DNA of 64,000 bases, from positions 62,001-126,000 of the forward strand of contig NZ_WIQU01000046.1 of NCBI RefSeq assembly GCF_015732285.1, written 5' to 3'. Source of the stretch: Pectinatus frisingensis (GTDB lineage Bacteria; Bacillota; Negativicutes; Selenomonadales; Selenomonadaceae). Position numbers and translations under genes: made by a program. The notes beneath the pieces were generated by a model that saw only the letters and a program-made list of their open reading frames with translations, was not told the DNA's origin and searched no databases. Below are positions 37,805 through 48,229 of the stretch, piece by piece; the first letter of the stretch is position 1, and every line of letters starts with the position of its first letter.

Positions 37805-38296
37805 TTAACTATTCCGCCAGACAATGCTATTCATGCAGTGAGTTGTACAGATAGCGGCAGCTAAAGCATCGGCAACATCATCGGGATGAGGAGCCGATGA
37901 CAGATGCAGAATTTTTTGAACCATGTAAATTACCTGTTCTTTAGTAGCTTTGCCATATCCGACTACAGATTGTTTTATTTGCAGCGGTGTACGTTCCACC
38001 AGTTCTATATTATTTTCTGCTGCTGTCAGCAAGATGATACCACGTGCCTGACCGACAGGGATTGCCGTAGTGACGTTTCTGTTGAAAAACAGCTGTTCTA
38101 CACCAATCACATCGGGGTGATATTGATTGATTAAAGAGGTTAATTCCTGATGGATTGTCAATAGTCTGTCCTGCGGTCTTGCCTTGGAGCTTGTGGTAAT
38201 AGCACCATATTCTACAGCTTTTAATCTGCTGCCGGCAGATTCAACAAATCCGTAACCGCAGATGGCCGTTCCTGGATCTATACCTAACGCCAGCAT
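37805..38296 (-). CDS. ruvC: Holliday junction resolvase RuvC
   Basis: Cleaves Holliday junctions symmetrically. 163 residues with the four acidic catalytic positions: LGIDPGTAICGYG (Asp), GVEQLFFNRN (Glu), and the paired Asp in HPDDVADALAAAI. Starts 2 bases after the yebC stop; operon yebC-ruvC-ruvA, a usual order in Bacillota. Confidence 0.96.
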   Translation of the reverse strand: MLALGIDPGTAICGYGFVESAGSRLKAVEYGAITTSSKARPQDRLLTIHQELTSLINQYHPDVIGVEQLFFNRNVTTAIPVGQARGIILLTAAENNIELVERTPLQIKQSVVGYGKATKEQVIYMVQKILHLSSAPHPDDVADALAAAICTTHCMNSIVWRNS

Positions 38297-38298
38297 GA

Positions 38299-39033
38299 TT
38301 ATTCTTCTTCATCTATTTCGTAATTTGAATAGACATTTTGCACATCATCGTGTTCTTCAAGAGCATCTATCAAAGACAGCATTTTGTCTGCATCTTTGCC
38401 TTCTAACTTTACCGTGGTATCAGGCAGCATGGTTATTTCTGATTGTACAGTTTCGATTTTATTGTCTTCGAGAGCCTGTGCCACAGCATTAAAGTCTTCC
38501 GGTGCAGCCGTTATTTCAAAAGAGTCGGTTTCAGCTTTTAAATCATCGGCACCGGCTTCCAGTACAACCATCATTAACTTTTCTTCGTCATCGTATGTTT
38601 CTTTGTCAACAATAAAAATGGCTTTTTGTTTGAACATCCAGCCAACACAGCCGGTTTCGCCCAGATTGCCACCATATTTTGAGAATAAATGACGGATATC
38701 AGCGGCTGTACGGTTGCGATTGTCAGTCATTATGTCAAGCATGACAGCACTTCCGCCCGGACCGTAACCTTCATAAACAAATTCTTCATAGGTGCTGCCA
38801 TCAGCAGCACCTAATCCCTTTTGAATAGCTCTTTGAATATTATCCTTTGGAATATTGTTAGCTTTTGCCTTAGATAAGGCCAGTTTCAGACGCATGTTAC
38901 CGATAGGGTCACCGCCGCCCATGCGTACGGCAACTGTTATTTCACGGCCAATTTTAGTTGTGATTTTGCCGCGGATAGCATCATTAGCACCCTTTTTTCG
39001 TTTGATGTTTGCCCATTTTGAATGTCCTGACAT
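38299..39033 (-). CDS. yebC: YebC/PmpR family protein
   Basis: 244 residues beginning with the diagnostic MSGHSKWANIKRKKGANDA, followed by GRGITVAVRMGGGDP-like sequence and KANNIPKDNIQRAIQKGLG. The family includes DNA-binding regulators and YebC2-type translation factors that relieve stalling at proline-rich sequences; which applies here cannot be told. First gene of yebC-ruvC-ruvA. Confidence 0.95.
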   Translation of the reverse strand: MSGHSKWANIKRKKGANDAIRGKITTKIGREITVAVRMGGGDPIGNMRLKLALSKAKANNIPKDNIQRAIQKGLGAADGSTYEEFVYEGYGPGGSAVMLDIMTDNRNRTAADIRHLFSKYGGNLGETGCVGWMFKQKAIFIVDKETYDDEEKLMMVVLEAGADDLKAETDSFEITAAPEDFNAVAQALEDNKIETVQSEITMLPDTTVKLEGKDADKMLSLIDALEEHDDVQNVYSNYEIDEEE

Positions 39034-39069
39034 TTATTACACCTCATGTAATTATTAATATAGTTGTTG

Positions 39070-40287
39070 TTATTTAAAAATTAAACGGTAGTATTTTTTC
39101 TTACCCTTTCTTATCATGCAAAATCCATCGTTGAAGTCAGCTGTTGTGAGCAGCCGTTCAACGTCATTTAATTTTTTGTCATTAAGAGAAATCCCGCCTT
39201 GCTGGATAAGACGTTTACCCTCACCTTTGGAAGCAAGAATGTTATTAGTCACCAGTATATTGAGCAGTTTGCCGTTAAGCTGCTCTGTACTTATTTTTAT
39301 TGTAGGAGCATTTTCAAGAGTACCCTGCCCTGTAAACAGAGCTTCGGCAGCTTCTTTAGCCTTTTCAGCCTCTTGTTTCCCATGGACCATTTTGGTTACT
39401 TCGTAAGCCAGAATTTTTTTAGCTTCATTTATTTTTTCATCTTTTAAGCTGCTGAGTCTATTGACCTCATCCATTGGGATAAAAGTCAATAAAGACAGAC
39501 ATTTTTTTACATCGGAATCGTTTATGCTGCGCCAATATTGATAAAATTCATATGGTGATGTTTTTTTAGGATCAAGCCATAAAGCGCCCTTGGCAGTTTT
39601 CCCCATTTTTTTACCCTCACTGGTAGTAAGTAAGGTAAAAGTCAGGCCATAAGCCGGAGCTTCATATTTACGGCGCAGCAGCTCAACGCCGGCAATAATG
39701 TTAGACCACTGATCATCACCGCCCATTTCCATTTTACAGTTATAACGACGGTTTAATTCCATGAAATCATAGGCCTGCATGATCATATAATTGAATTCGA
39801 GAAAAGTTAACCCTTTTTCCATACGTTGCTTATAGCATTCTGCCGTTAACATTCGATTGACAGTGAAATGTGGACCTACGTCACGCAGTAAATCAATATA
39901 ATTCAATTTGCGCAGCCATTCACCATTGTTTACGAATAGGGCTTTGCCATCAGTAAAATCAATGAAATGACGCATTTGATCTTTAAAACGATTACAATTA
40001 TGTTCAATTATTTCATCAGTAAGCATTTTACGCATATCAGTGCGGCCAGATGGATCACCGACAGTCCCGGTTCCACCACCGACCAGACAGATCGGACGAT
40101 GACCGGCGCGCTGCATATGGGCCATTACCATCATTCCAAGAAAATGGCCGACATGCAAACTGTCTGCAGTAGGATCAAAACCAATATAAAAAGTGATTTT
40201 TTCCTTTTCCAATAAATTTCTTATTTCTTCTTCATGGGTAACCTGAGCTATATAACCACGCTCTTTTAATGTGTCATATACGTTCAA
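39070..40287 (-). CDS. tyrS: Tyrosine--tRNA ligase
   Basis: Class Ic synthetase. 405 residues: the HIGH-like HVGHFLGM near residue 46, the tyrosine site [13 protein letters not shown] then GGDDQWSNI, the KMSKS-like KKMGKTAKG near residue 230, and a C-terminal S4 domain ([23 protein letters not shown]). It is the [12 protein letters not shown] subgroup. No T-box leader: the class A PBP gene ends only 17 bases upstream. Confidence 0.96.
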   Translation of the reverse strand: MNVYDTLKERGYIAQVTHEEEIRNLLEKEKITFYIGFDPTADSLHVGHFLGMMVMAHMQRAGHRPICLVGGGTGTVGDPSGRTDMRKMLTDEIIEHNCNRFKDQMRHFIDFTDGKALFVNNGEWLRKLNYIDLLRDVGPHFTVNRMLTAECYKQRMEKGLTFLEFNYMIMQAYDFMELNRRYNCKMEMGGDDQWSNIIAGVELLRRKYEAPAYGLTFTLLTTSEGKKMGKTAKGALWLDPKKTSPYEFYQYWRSINDSDVKKCLSLLTFIPMDEVNRLSSLKDEKINEAKKILAYEVTKMVHGKQEAEKAKEAAEALFTGQGTLENAPTIKISTEQLNGKLLNILVTNNILASKGEGKRLIQQGGISLNDKKLNDVERLLTTADFNDGFCMIRKGKKKYYRLIFK

Positions 40288-40304
40288 TCAAAGTCCTCCT
40301 AAAG

Positions 40305-42419
40305 CTAATTTTGACCCTTGCCGCCTTGCTCACCTGGTTCAGGCTGCAGAGCCGGAGATTCCTGCGGTATAGCCGGGATATGTTTATCAGGGCTGGTTTT
40401 TTTATTATCGGCGGAGGCAGCAGCCTTATTAGCATTGTCGTTTTTATCCTTGTTTGCAGCTTTTTTATCTTGTTCAGATGGTTTTTGCAAAACTTTATTA
40501 TTGTCAAGGTCAGTATGCAGCTCAGCATTACCGCTGCTGATAGTTCCATCGGCATCAGGAAAATTGTCTGCTTTAGTACCGGAAAGTGCCTTAGACATGA
40601 AAGCCTTCCAAATTAAGGCTGGTGTGGTTCCGCCATACATACCGGGCATTACTGCGTTATCATCACAGCCAACCCATACTGATGTGACCAGATCAGGGGT
40701 ATAACCAATAAACCAGGCATCTTGATAATTATCAGTAGTACCGGTCTTGCCGGCTGCCGGACGGCCAATATTGGCTCGGGAGCCGGTCCCGTTGGCAAGT
40801 GCATTTTGCAGTATACTGGTAAGCAGATATGCACTGCGCTGTGTTATGGCCTGATGTTTTTCCGGTTGGTGTTCTTCAATGGTTTTACCGGTGCGGTCGA
40901 CAATTTTAATTATAGCCGTTGGTTTGATATATACACCCTGATTGTCAAAAGCGCTGTAAGCTGCGGCCATTTCCAAAGGAGTCACGCCTTTAGTCAGTCC
41001 GCCAAGTGCTGATGCCAGATTACGGTCATTTTTGGCTCCATCTAGAACTAAGGTCGATATACCCAGCTTTTGTGCAGTGCTCAAAACACTGTCAATTCCT
41101 AATGAATAAGCCAATTTTATCGTCGGTATATTTATTGATTCAGTGGCAATCTGGCGAATATTGACTACACCATGGAATTGATGGTCATCATTTTGCGGCT
41201 GCCATGTACCAATTTTTATTTCACTGTCATCGACTCTGGTATCAGGTGTCATGTTATTTTCAAAGGCTGTAGCAAATACAAATGGTTTAAATGATGAACC
41301 GGGTTGTCGTACAGCCATAGTGGCTCGATTGAATTTATCCGTACCGCGTCCGCCGACCATAGCCTTTATATAGCCTGTGTGGGGATCAATGGCAACAAGT
41401 GCCCCCTGCGGCTGTTCGAGGTTGTTTTTATCTTTTCGGGAGTTGGGCAGATTTTTCATAGCTGCTTCAGCATCGCGCTGCATTGACATATCTATAGTTG
41501 TATAGATTTTCAAACCTTCTTTGTAAACTTTATCAGCGCCGTATTTATCAATTAGTGTCTGTGTTATATAATCAATGAAATATGAGGCCGTATCATCATC
41601 TGTAGATTTTTTACCGGAATTGAGTTTCAATTCTTCCCGGTCAGCCTGCTGCAATTGATTGTCATTTATGTAGTTATACTTTTCCATTTGTTGTAAAACT
41701 ACAGTTTTGCGTTCCTTGGCAGCAGCCAGATTATTTAATGGGGAATAATAATTCGGACTGCGGGGGATACCGGCAAGCATGGCACATTCTGATAAATCAA
41801 GTTCAGAAACATCTTTGCCAAAGTAAGTTTGGGCCGCGGCTTCCACACCATAAGCACCCTGACCAAAGTATATTTGATTCAAATACATTTCAAGAATTTC
41901 TTTTTTTGTATATTGGTGTTCTAATTCCAAAGCCAGGAATACTTCCTGAATCTTTCTTTTCCAGGTACGGTCTTGGCTGAGATAGGCATTTTTAGCTAAT
42001 TGCTGGGTTATCGTACTGCCGCCTTCCGCAATTTCATGGTTAGTGAGATTGGCCCAGACTGCGCGTAAAATACCGCGTGGGTCAATGCCAAAATGATCGT
42101 AAAAACGGGCATCTTCATTGGCAATGAAAGCATTTTGCAGGTTTATCGGTATTTTTTCAAGTGGGACAGGAACACGGTTTTCCACAGCGTGCACATTTTT
42201 TATCAAATTCCCGTTTATGTCGTAGAGCTGAGAAGAAGCCGGTGGGTCTATATTGTGAAGCATATCTGGTTTTGTATTTATTGATGCTGTTAAAAAACCA
42301 CAGCCGACGCCAACCACCATTACGACGAGTACTATGGCAAAAATTGACAAAGTTTTTTGCCAACCGTTATTCTGGGAAGTACGACGCCTGCGGTTGTGCA
42401 TTTGTGTGCGGTTATCCAT
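40305..42419 (-). CDS. Class A penicillin-binding protein (PBP1a type)
   Basis: Bifunctional peptidoglycan synthase. 704 residues: a short basic cytoplasmic tail, TM about 22-48, GT51 transglycosylase (EDARFYDHFGID with catalytic Glu, then EGGSTITQQLAKNAYLS and the second Glu in QYTKKEILEMYLNQIYFGQG), and the transpeptidase with SxxK in RQPGSSFKPF, SxN in TESINIP and KTG in AGKTGTTDNYQDAWF. The last 90 residues are a low-complexity K/D/N/P-rich tail ending PEGEQGGKGQN-like. Lies between mutS2 and tyrS. Confidence 0.95.
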   Translation of the reverse strand: MDNRTQMHNRRRRTSQNNGWQKTLSIFAIVLVVMVVGVGCGFLTASINTKPDMLHNIDPPASSQLYDINGNLIKNVHAVENRVPVPLEKIPINLQNAFIANEDARFYDHFGIDPRGILRAVWANLTNHEIAEGGSTITQQLAKNAYLSQDRTWKRKIQEVFLALELEHQYTKKEILEMYLNQIYFGQGAYGVEAAAQTYFGKDVSELDLSECAMLAGIPRSPNYYSPLNNLAAAKERKTVVLQQMEKYNYINDNQLQQADREELKLNSGKKSTDDDTASYFIDYITQTLIDKYGADKVYKEGLKIYTTIDMSMQRDAEAAMKNLPNSRKDKNNLEQPQGALVAIDPHTGYIKAMVGGRGTDKFNRATMAVRQPGSSFKPFVFATAFENNMTPDTRVDDSEIKIGTWQPQNDDHQFHGVVNIRQIATESINIPTIKLAYSLGIDSVLSTAQKLGISTLVLDGAKNDRNLASALGGLTKGVTPLEMAAAYSAFDNQGVYIKPTAIIKIVDRTGKTIEEHQPEKHQAITQRSAYLLTSILQNALANGTGSRANIGRPAAGKTGTTDNYQDAWFIGYTPDLVTSVWVGCDDNAVMPGMYGGTTPALIWKAFMSKALSGTKADNFPDADGTISSGNAELHTDLDNNKVLQKPSEQDKKAANKDKNDNANKAAASADNKKTSPDKHIPAIPQESPALQPEPGEQGGKGQN

Positions 42420-42499
42420 GTATATCCTCCTAGCTGGATGCGGGGTAAAACCCCATGGTATTAACTGTTCCCATTAATAATTGAACAGTAATGATCATT

Positions 42500-42537
42500 A
42501 TAGCATTTGATATGATAAAATATTTATCAAATGCTAT
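42500..42537. repeat. Hairpin between mutS2 and the PBP gene
   Basis: ATAGCATTTGATA (42500-42512) / TATCAAATGCTAT (42525-42537), a perfect 13-bp stem with a 12-base loop and no U-run. Possibly a weak terminator or mRNA stabiliser after mutS2. Confidence 0.5.
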
Positions 42538-42586
42538 GATACCATAAATTCGCAAATGTTACCACTTATCTGTATATGGTGGTCGT

Positions 42587-44953
42587 TTATTGCAGGCTAA
42601 CTACTGTGGCACCGCTGCCGCCTTCATTTATATCGGCCAGGGAATAATCGAAGACATTGTGATGTTTTTTTAAATATTCATGGATGCCCTTACGCAAAGC
42701 ACCGGTTCCTTTACCGTGAATGATAATGATTTGTTTTAATCCGGCCATGACGGCATCGTCAATATATTTGTCCAATACTTCTTCTGCCTCATCCACCATT
42801 AGGCCGCGTATGTCGATCTGTCGACTGACCTGAGCGGTTTTATCTGCCTGTGAAAAGCTCTTGCGATGATTGGGTTCAGTAGTATTGGGCAATGTATGAT
42901 GTTTTATAAACAAGCACTGCGTTGCTTTTACTGTGGTTTTTAAACCGCCCAGCAGAATTACCAGTTCATCACCGCGAATTTCCGCTACAGTACCTTGTTG
43001 GTGTAGTTTTTTTAAGTATACTATATCACCCGGCTGAAGGGTCTCAATGTTGATTTTTGTACCGTCGTGTGCAGGCGTGTTATTGATATTGCTGTATTTA
43101 TTCATACTGAAATGTAATTTTTCCCGGGCGGAATTTATGACGGATTGGCGCTTTGTTATACCTGCGTCATTAAATTGTGCTTTTAGTTCCTTGATGATGG
43201 TTTCGGCCTGACGACGCGTTTCCCGTAGTAAATCAGCACATTCTTTTTGTGTTTTGCGGATCGATTGATTTTTTTTCTGAGAAAGTTCATATTGCTGTTC
43301 TTTGAGTCGTTTTTCTAAATTGAATATGTGGTGTTCCTTTTCAGTGATAACTGCATTTTTTTGTTCATAAATAAGTTTTTCGGTTTCCAATGTATTTAAA
43401 ACATTTTCAAAATTGGCATGGTCTGCTTTTATGAGCTGTTTGCCCCGCAAAATTATTGATTCCGGCAGACCCAGCCGACTACTTATAGCAAAGGCATTAC
43501 TTGCACCAGGAATACCTATAAGCAGCCGGTAAGTCGGCTGCAGTGTCTTAATGTCAAATTCCACACTGGCGTTTTCAATATTATTATGACTGTAAGCAAA
43601 AGTTTTTAGCTCATTGTAGTGAGTCGTGGCTACTATAGAAGCATTGATTTCAAGTAATTTTTCAAGAATGGACATGGCAAGCGCAGCTCCTTCTTCCGGA
43701 TCGGTGCCTGAACCCAATTCATCAAGCAGAACCAAGGCAGAAGAATCAACGTTTGCTAAAATATGGATTATATGTGTCATATGTGCCGAAAATGTACTCA
43801 GATTTTGTTCAATGCTTTGTTCATCACCAATGTCGGCGAACACATTTTTATAGATGGAAAGTTCTGAGCCTTCATTTGCCGGGATGAAGAGTCCTGATTG
43901 AGCCATTAATACAATAAGACCAAAGGTTTTAAGGCTGACCGTTTTACCACCGGTATTCGGTCCGGTAATCAGCAGTGCCCGGTACTTCTGGCCAATTTTT
44001 ATATTAATGGGTACGACTTTTTCTGCTGGCAGCAGAGGATGACGTGCCGAAAGCAGGTCGGTGCGTCCGGTTTCATTTAAAATGGGAAAAACGGCGTGCA
44101 TATCGGCAGCTAATTTTGCTTTGGCACAGGTAAAGTCAAGCAGGGCGATAAAATTACAATTATACCGTAAAATAGAAGCATTTTTGGCAATCTGGCCGGA
44201 GATATTCTTTAAGATCCGTTCTATTTCTTTTTTTTCATTCAACTGGCAGCGCTTTATGTCATTGTTCATGGCAGCGATTGTCATTGGTTCGATAAATAAA
44301 GTGGAACCGCTGGCCGATTGGTCATGTACTATGCCGGGAAAAAATTGCCGATATTCCTGTTTTATAGGAATAACATAACGTTCATTGCGAACAGTTATAA
44401 TAGTTTCTTGAAAATATTTTTGCATATCGGGATTTTTTAATATATTGTCCATGGAAGATTTTACACGACGTTGCAAAGTTTTCAGTTCTTGCCGCAATTG
44501 ATACAATTCATTACTGGCTGTGTCACGGATACTGCCATGTTCGTCGACAATATTGTTGATTTGATGTTCTAACTGTCCCAGAATTTCGATGGAGGCTGAC
44601 CAGGTTTTGAGCTGGGGGCAATCTACAGGACATTCTTTAAAAAAAGTTTTTATATTGCGCATACCATACATAGTACTGGAAATATTTAATAAAGATTCCG
44701 GTTCCAGTATTATTTGCATAGCGGCTTTTTTTAAAGATAAGCGAATATCAAATATCCCGCCGAAAGGCGGTTCCGCTTCAGCCAATACAGCCTGAGCCTC
44801 ATGAGTTTGTGTTAACGCTGACTTTATTTCTTCATAATCGATAGAAGGAAGTAAGACCTTGAGCATTTCCCGCCCTTGGACCGTACGGGCCTTTTGTTCC
44901 AATTTAGTAATTATTTTATTGTATTGAAGCAGTTTGATAGTTGATTGTTCCAT
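42587..44953 (-). CDS. mutS2: Endonuclease MutS2
   Basis: MutS-like ATPase with a nuclease domain, implicated in suppressing recombination and in rescuing collided ribosomes. 788 residues: core and lever domains, Walker A GPNTGGKTVSLKTFG near residue 335, Walker B-region LVLLDELGSGTDPEEGAAL, a long coiled coil (about 520-620), and a C-terminal Smr nuclease domain (DIRGLMVDEAEEVLDKYID, then IIHGKGTGALRKGIHEYL). Full length, unlike the MutS-family relic near 21 kb. 10 bp after the U32 gene. Confidence 0.96.
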   Translation of the reverse strand: MEQSTIKLLQYNKIITKLEQKARTVQGREMLKVLLPSIDYEEIKSALTQTHEAQAVLAEAEPPFGGIFDIRLSLKKAAMQIILEPESLLNISSTMYGMRNIKTFFKECPVDCPQLKTWSASIEILGQLEHQINNIVDEHGSIRDTASNELYQLRQELKTLQRRVKSSMDNILKNPDMQKYFQETIITVRNERYVIPIKQEYRQFFPGIVHDQSASGSTLFIEPMTIAAMNNDIKRCQLNEKKEIERILKNISGQIAKNASILRYNCNFIALLDFTCAKAKLAADMHAVFPILNETGRTDLLSARHPLLPAEKVVPINIKIGQKYRALLITGPNTGGKTVSLKTFGLIVLMAQSGLFIPANEGSELSIYKNVFADIGDEQSIEQNLSTFSAHMTHIIHILANVDSSALVLLDELGSGTDPEEGAALAMSILEKLLEINASIVATTHYNELKTFAYSHNNIENASVEFDIKTLQPTYRLLIGIPGASNAFAISSRLGLPESIILRGKQLIKADHANFENVLNTLETEKLIYEQKNAVITEKEHHIFNLEKRLKEQQYELSQKKNQSIRKTQKECADLLRETRRQAETIIKELKAQFNDAGITKRQSVINSAREKLHFSMNKYSNINNTPAHDGTKINIETLQPGDIVYLKKLHQQGTVAEIRGDELVILLGGLKTTVKATQCLFIKHHTLPNTTEPNHRKSFSQADKTAQVSRQIDIRGLMVDEAEEVLDKYIDDAVMAGLKQIIIIHGKGTGALRKGIHEYLKKHHNVFDYSLADINEGGSGATVVSLQ

Positions 44954-44963
44954 TTATTCACCA

Positions 44964-47474
44964 TTATTCATTGTTTAGTATGCCACGGAAAAAATGACCG
45001 CGGGTGAAGTTGGTTCCTTCTATACTTTCAATGCTATTGCTCTTAAATATTTTGTGATGTTTACCCCTTTGCAGAACTTCATGATAAATTTTCACTATTG
45101 ATTCCAGCTTATTGGCAGTTTCGTAGCGACCGTCGATACGAATGCGGCTGATACCCGCATTCTGGACATCGGGTATATGGGCTAGCATCACCAGTTTGCG
45201 ACCGTTTAAAATGTGCATGTGACAAAATTGGTCGGTGACAACTGGAAAGTGTTCGGACTTGCGGTCTTTTAGATAAAATCTGTTTTGGTGGCAAGGTGCC
45301 GCGCAATTACCCTTGTGGAGATTTCCTAGAAAACTACCGATTGCACAGTATTCAGATACCATTAATTCAATGTTGCCGCTGACTATTACTTCCAGTGGCA
45401 GATGTGAATTGGCTGAGAGGTTCTTTATTTGCTGCAGGTTCAACTCAGGAGACAATACAGCAGCTTGAACATCCATATCAGCCAAAGTAGTAAGACAGGC
45501 AGAATTAAAAGTGTTCATGGAAAAGTCGGCCCAAAGTGGTAGATTTATATTCGTATCCCGGCGAAAAATGTTGATTTTTCTTATTTGACCGGCAGTATGG
45601 GCATAAATACCGGCAAATTTTGTCAAATCCAATTGAGAAAAAAGTAAATCCATATATTTCATTTGTGATTGACATAAAATACGCGGCATCGCCAGATAAA
45701 TTTTTACTTCAGCACAGTGACACAAGTCTACTGCCTGTTGATAGGTTTCTATGGATATATGCTGATGATTGTATGAATCACCGCCAAATAATATAGCATC
45801 ACAGCCGCCTTTTAAAGCACCCTGTAGTTTGTCGATACTGTCAACAGCAGTTATCAAAGAGGTTTTTTGGGGGCGGAACACAGCATGATGAAAGATTGTT
45901 TTGTGCCAGTCGGTGAAATCAGGAGCAGGGTGGTTGAAGCGTTCACGACGCTTGACAAGCAGTTTGTCAACAGCCTGACGCCGAACATCATTTAGTACGC
46001 TCACTGGTACCATTACATCGGCACCAATATCACAGGTAAGCTCGTCTAATTGGTAGATGGTATTGCCGAGACGGCCCATTTGCTTATTGACGGTATCATA
46101 AGTGAGCGGTCGTTTTAATGCTCTTTCTGTAACAAAATCAGCTGTAAATTCAAGCCGGCCGCAGTCATCACTCAGCTGTAATTTTATTGGCGAACCAATA
46201 TGGGCCGATAAATTTATTTTCAGCGGGATACGGCGTACAGGATCACTATTATTAAAGAAATTTTTGGCTTTTTCGTTCAATTTGGCATCGGCTATTTTAA
46301 ATAAACGATCATGTTCTTGCACATGACCGGGCAGTTTTATACTCACAATATCACCGCATTCTGCGGTTTCGACCGATTCCCCGGCAACCTTCATTGCAGT
46401 TACGTTCATGTTTACCCGGCCGCCTACTTTTACCCAAAAATCAATTTTATCACCGAGATTAAGTTCATCTGACAGTTTGATATCGGCAATAAAAGTCTTT
46501 TTATTATATTTTTGGACCCGTCCAATGAGTAGACCCCGATTATTAGGTTTACGGTCACTCATCATGTTTTTGCCTTGATGTCCCTGAAGATAGGCCGTAG
46601 TAAAATCACGATTAAATATTTGCGAAAGTTCTTTGTCTGTCTGCCGGATATTGTAATTGGCAGACTTTTTATAATAATCGTCTATTTTATTTCTGTAAGC
46701 ATTAACCGCAATGGCAACGTATTCTGGTTTTTTCATCCGGCCTTCTATTTTAAACGATTTGACACCGGCTTCAATTAATTGCGGCAACAGGTCAATTGTT
46801 TTCATATCACGCGGACTGAGCAGGTATTGACCGGCATCAGTGCCATTTAGAAGATCATTATCATTTTTGTCAACAAGAGTATAAGGCAGGCGGCACGGCT
46901 GTGCACAACAGCCACGGTTACCACTCCTGCCGCCGATCATGCTGCTCATGAGGCATTGCCCGGAATAGCATACACAGATAGCACCATGAATAAAAGTTTC
47001 TATTTCGATTGAAGTATTACGGCAGATGAATTCAATATCGTTCAGACTGACTTCTCTGGCTAATACGACTCTGCTGAAATGCAGTTTTTCCATCATCTTA
47101 ACGCTGTCAAGATTATTTACACTCATTTGAGTACTGGCATGCAGTGGCAGATCGGGAACAATGCAGCGGGCAATTTTAGCAACTCCTAGATCTTGTACAA
47201 TGATGGCATCAACGTTGATAGAATATAGATAAAGTAAATAATCAGCCAATTTATTGAGTTCACTGTCATCCACCAAGGTGTTGACAGTAACGTGGACAGC
47301 CGTATTGCGCAGATGGGCGAAGTCCACGGCTTTTTTTAACGCGGTAGTATCAAAGTTGGCGGCGAAAGCCCGCGCACCAAAATTCTCTCCTGCCAGATAT
47401 ATGGCATCAGCGCCGCTTTCAACAGCGGCTTTAAAAGCTTCCCAGGTACCGGCTGGGGCAAGTAATTCAACCAA
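44964..47474 (-). CDS. U32-family peptidase, RlhA/YhbU-like
   Basis: 836 residues. The N-terminal U32 domain begins ELLAPAGTWEAFKAAVESGADAIYLAG and carries the signature ETFIHGAICVCYSGQCLMSS...GNRGCCAQPCRLPY, whose cysteines probably bind an iron-sulfur cluster. A second, U32-like half follows (LPLWADFSMNTFNS, then EYCAIGSFLGNL and CAAPC). The domain layout resembles RlhA, which hydroxylates 23S rRNA C2501; protease activity is doubtful. The start is TTG 47474, 9 bases after GGAGG at 47483-47487; the frame extends 22 codons further up without a ribosome site. Confidence 0.9.
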   Translation of the reverse strand: MVELLAPAGTWEAFKAAVESGADAIYLAGENFGARAFAANFDTTALKKAVDFAHLRNTAVHVTVNTLVDDSELNKLADYLLYLYSINVDAIIVQDLGVAKIARCIVPDLPLHASTQMSVNNLDSVKMMEKLHFSRVVLAREVSLNDIEFICRNTSIEIETFIHGAICVCYSGQCLMSSMIGGRSGNRGCCAQPCRLPYTLVDKNDNDLLNGTDAGQYLLSPRDMKTIDLLPQLIEAGVKSFKIEGRMKKPEYVAIAVNAYRNKIDDYYKKSANYNIRQTDKELSQIFNRDFTTAYLQGHQGKNMMSDRKPNNRGLLIGRVQKYNKKTFIADIKLSDELNLGDKIDFWVKVGGRVNMNVTAMKVAGESVETAECGDIVSIKLPGHVQEHDRLFKIADAKLNEKAKNFFNNSDPVRRIPLKINLSAHIGSPIKLQLSDDCGRLEFTADFVTERALKRPLTYDTVNKQMGRLGNTIYQLDELTCDIGADVMVPVSVLNDVRRQAVDKLLVKRRERFNHPAPDFTDWHKTIFHHAVFRPQKTSLITAVDSIDKLQGALKGGCDAILFGGDSYNHQHISIETYQQAVDLCHCAEVKIYLAMPRILCQSQMKYMDLLFSQLDLTKFAGIYAHTAGQIRKINIFRRDTNINLPLWADFSMNTFNSACLTTLADMDVQAAVLSPELNLQQIKNLSANSHLPLEVIVSGNIELMVSEYCAIGSFLGNLHKGNCAAPCHQNRFYLKDRKSEHFPVVTDQFCHMHILNGRKLVMLAHIPDVQNAGISRIRIDGRYETANKLESIVKIYHEVLQRGKHHKIFKSNSIESIEGTNFTRGHFFRGILNNE

Positions 47475-47572
47475 AAAAAGTACCTCCACAACGTAGAATC
47501 GTTGATATAATGTAATAAAATAAACGGCATGGAAATCCATACCGCATTATCTTTTGTAAAAATAGTGAAATA

Positions 47573-47815
47573 TTATTTATCTTCCAATAGCTTGATCAGC
47601 TCATCATAATCCTTTTTCAGCTGAAAATAATCATCAGCAATATGGAGTGCCGTCAATACGCCAATACGCTGAATAGGCAGGTATTGATTCTTTTTTACCA
47701 GCTTACGCATTTTGTTGTCGACCATATCAGCCAGTTCTCTCATATATTCGATATCGACATCACCCTTTATCGGATATTGTTCTCCATAAATTTCTATTGT
47801 CAGTTTGTTTTCCAT
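47573..47815 (-). CDS. zapA: Cell-division protein ZapA
   Basis: Promotes FtsZ bundling at mid-cell. 80 residues: KLTIEIYGEQYPIKGDVDIEYMRELADMVD is the N-terminal ZapA fold, followed by a C-terminal coiled-coil helix (LTALHIADDYFQLKKDYDELIKLLE). The start is ATG 47815, five bases after GGGTGA; an in-frame GTG three codons up overlaps that site. Separated from the U32 gene by about 100 bases. Confidence 0.92.
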   Translation of the reverse strand: MENKLTIEIYGEQYPIKGDVDIEYMRELADMVDNKMRKLVKKNQYLPIQRIGVLTALHIADDYFQLKKDYDELIKLLEDK

Positions 47816-47839
47816 AAGTGTCACCCGAGTATTATGTGA

Positions 47840-48180
47840 AAAATATTAATTTATATATTCATATGTATAGATTTTATCAAAATATAGCTTGAGATGCAAG
47901 AATTTGCGAGCGATAAGAAGATATAATGATGCAAATTTTCTCTATAAAATTAAATTCTTATGTTGGACATAGAAAAAATTTGACTTGGCAGATAGAAAAA
48001 TTGGGTGGCGCTGATGATACAAATATCGGTGCGATATCTCCGTTATCAGGGCAGGATACTGTTACCCGGTGCTGCATAAATAATGACCGTCTTTTCCAGC
48101 GGGGGATTTATTGTTATAATTATAATGATTTTATTAGGAAATCCGGGAAATTTATAGTAAAATAATGTTTGTATATTTAT
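47840..48180. other. Unexplained intergenic region
   Basis: About 400 bases between zapA and the DUF4127 gene. The AT-rich flanks enclose a less AT-rich core (48001-48110) with small inverted repeats such as ATATCG-GTG-CGATAT near 48021. A 79-codon open frame on the plus strand (47926-48165) lacks a ribosome site and any familiar motif. The core could be a structured RNA or a decayed gene; 6S RNA lies beside zapA in some bacteria, but I cannot fold this into a convincing 6S shape. Confidence 0.3.
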
Positions 48181-48188
48181 GCTATAAT
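48180..48188 (+). promoter_or_regulatory. Extended -10 promoter for the DUF4127 gene
   Basis: TGCTATAAT at 48180-48188, about 42 bases before the start codon. No clear -35 hexamer. Confidence 0.5.
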
Positions 48189-48229
48189 GTATATAAATAA
48201 ATAGCAAAACACTGAAAAGGATGAATGTT

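Noticed and set aside
47926-48165. 79-codon plus-strand ORF between zapA and the DUF4127 gene
   Set aside because: No ribosome site and no recognisable motif; kept only as an unexplained region.
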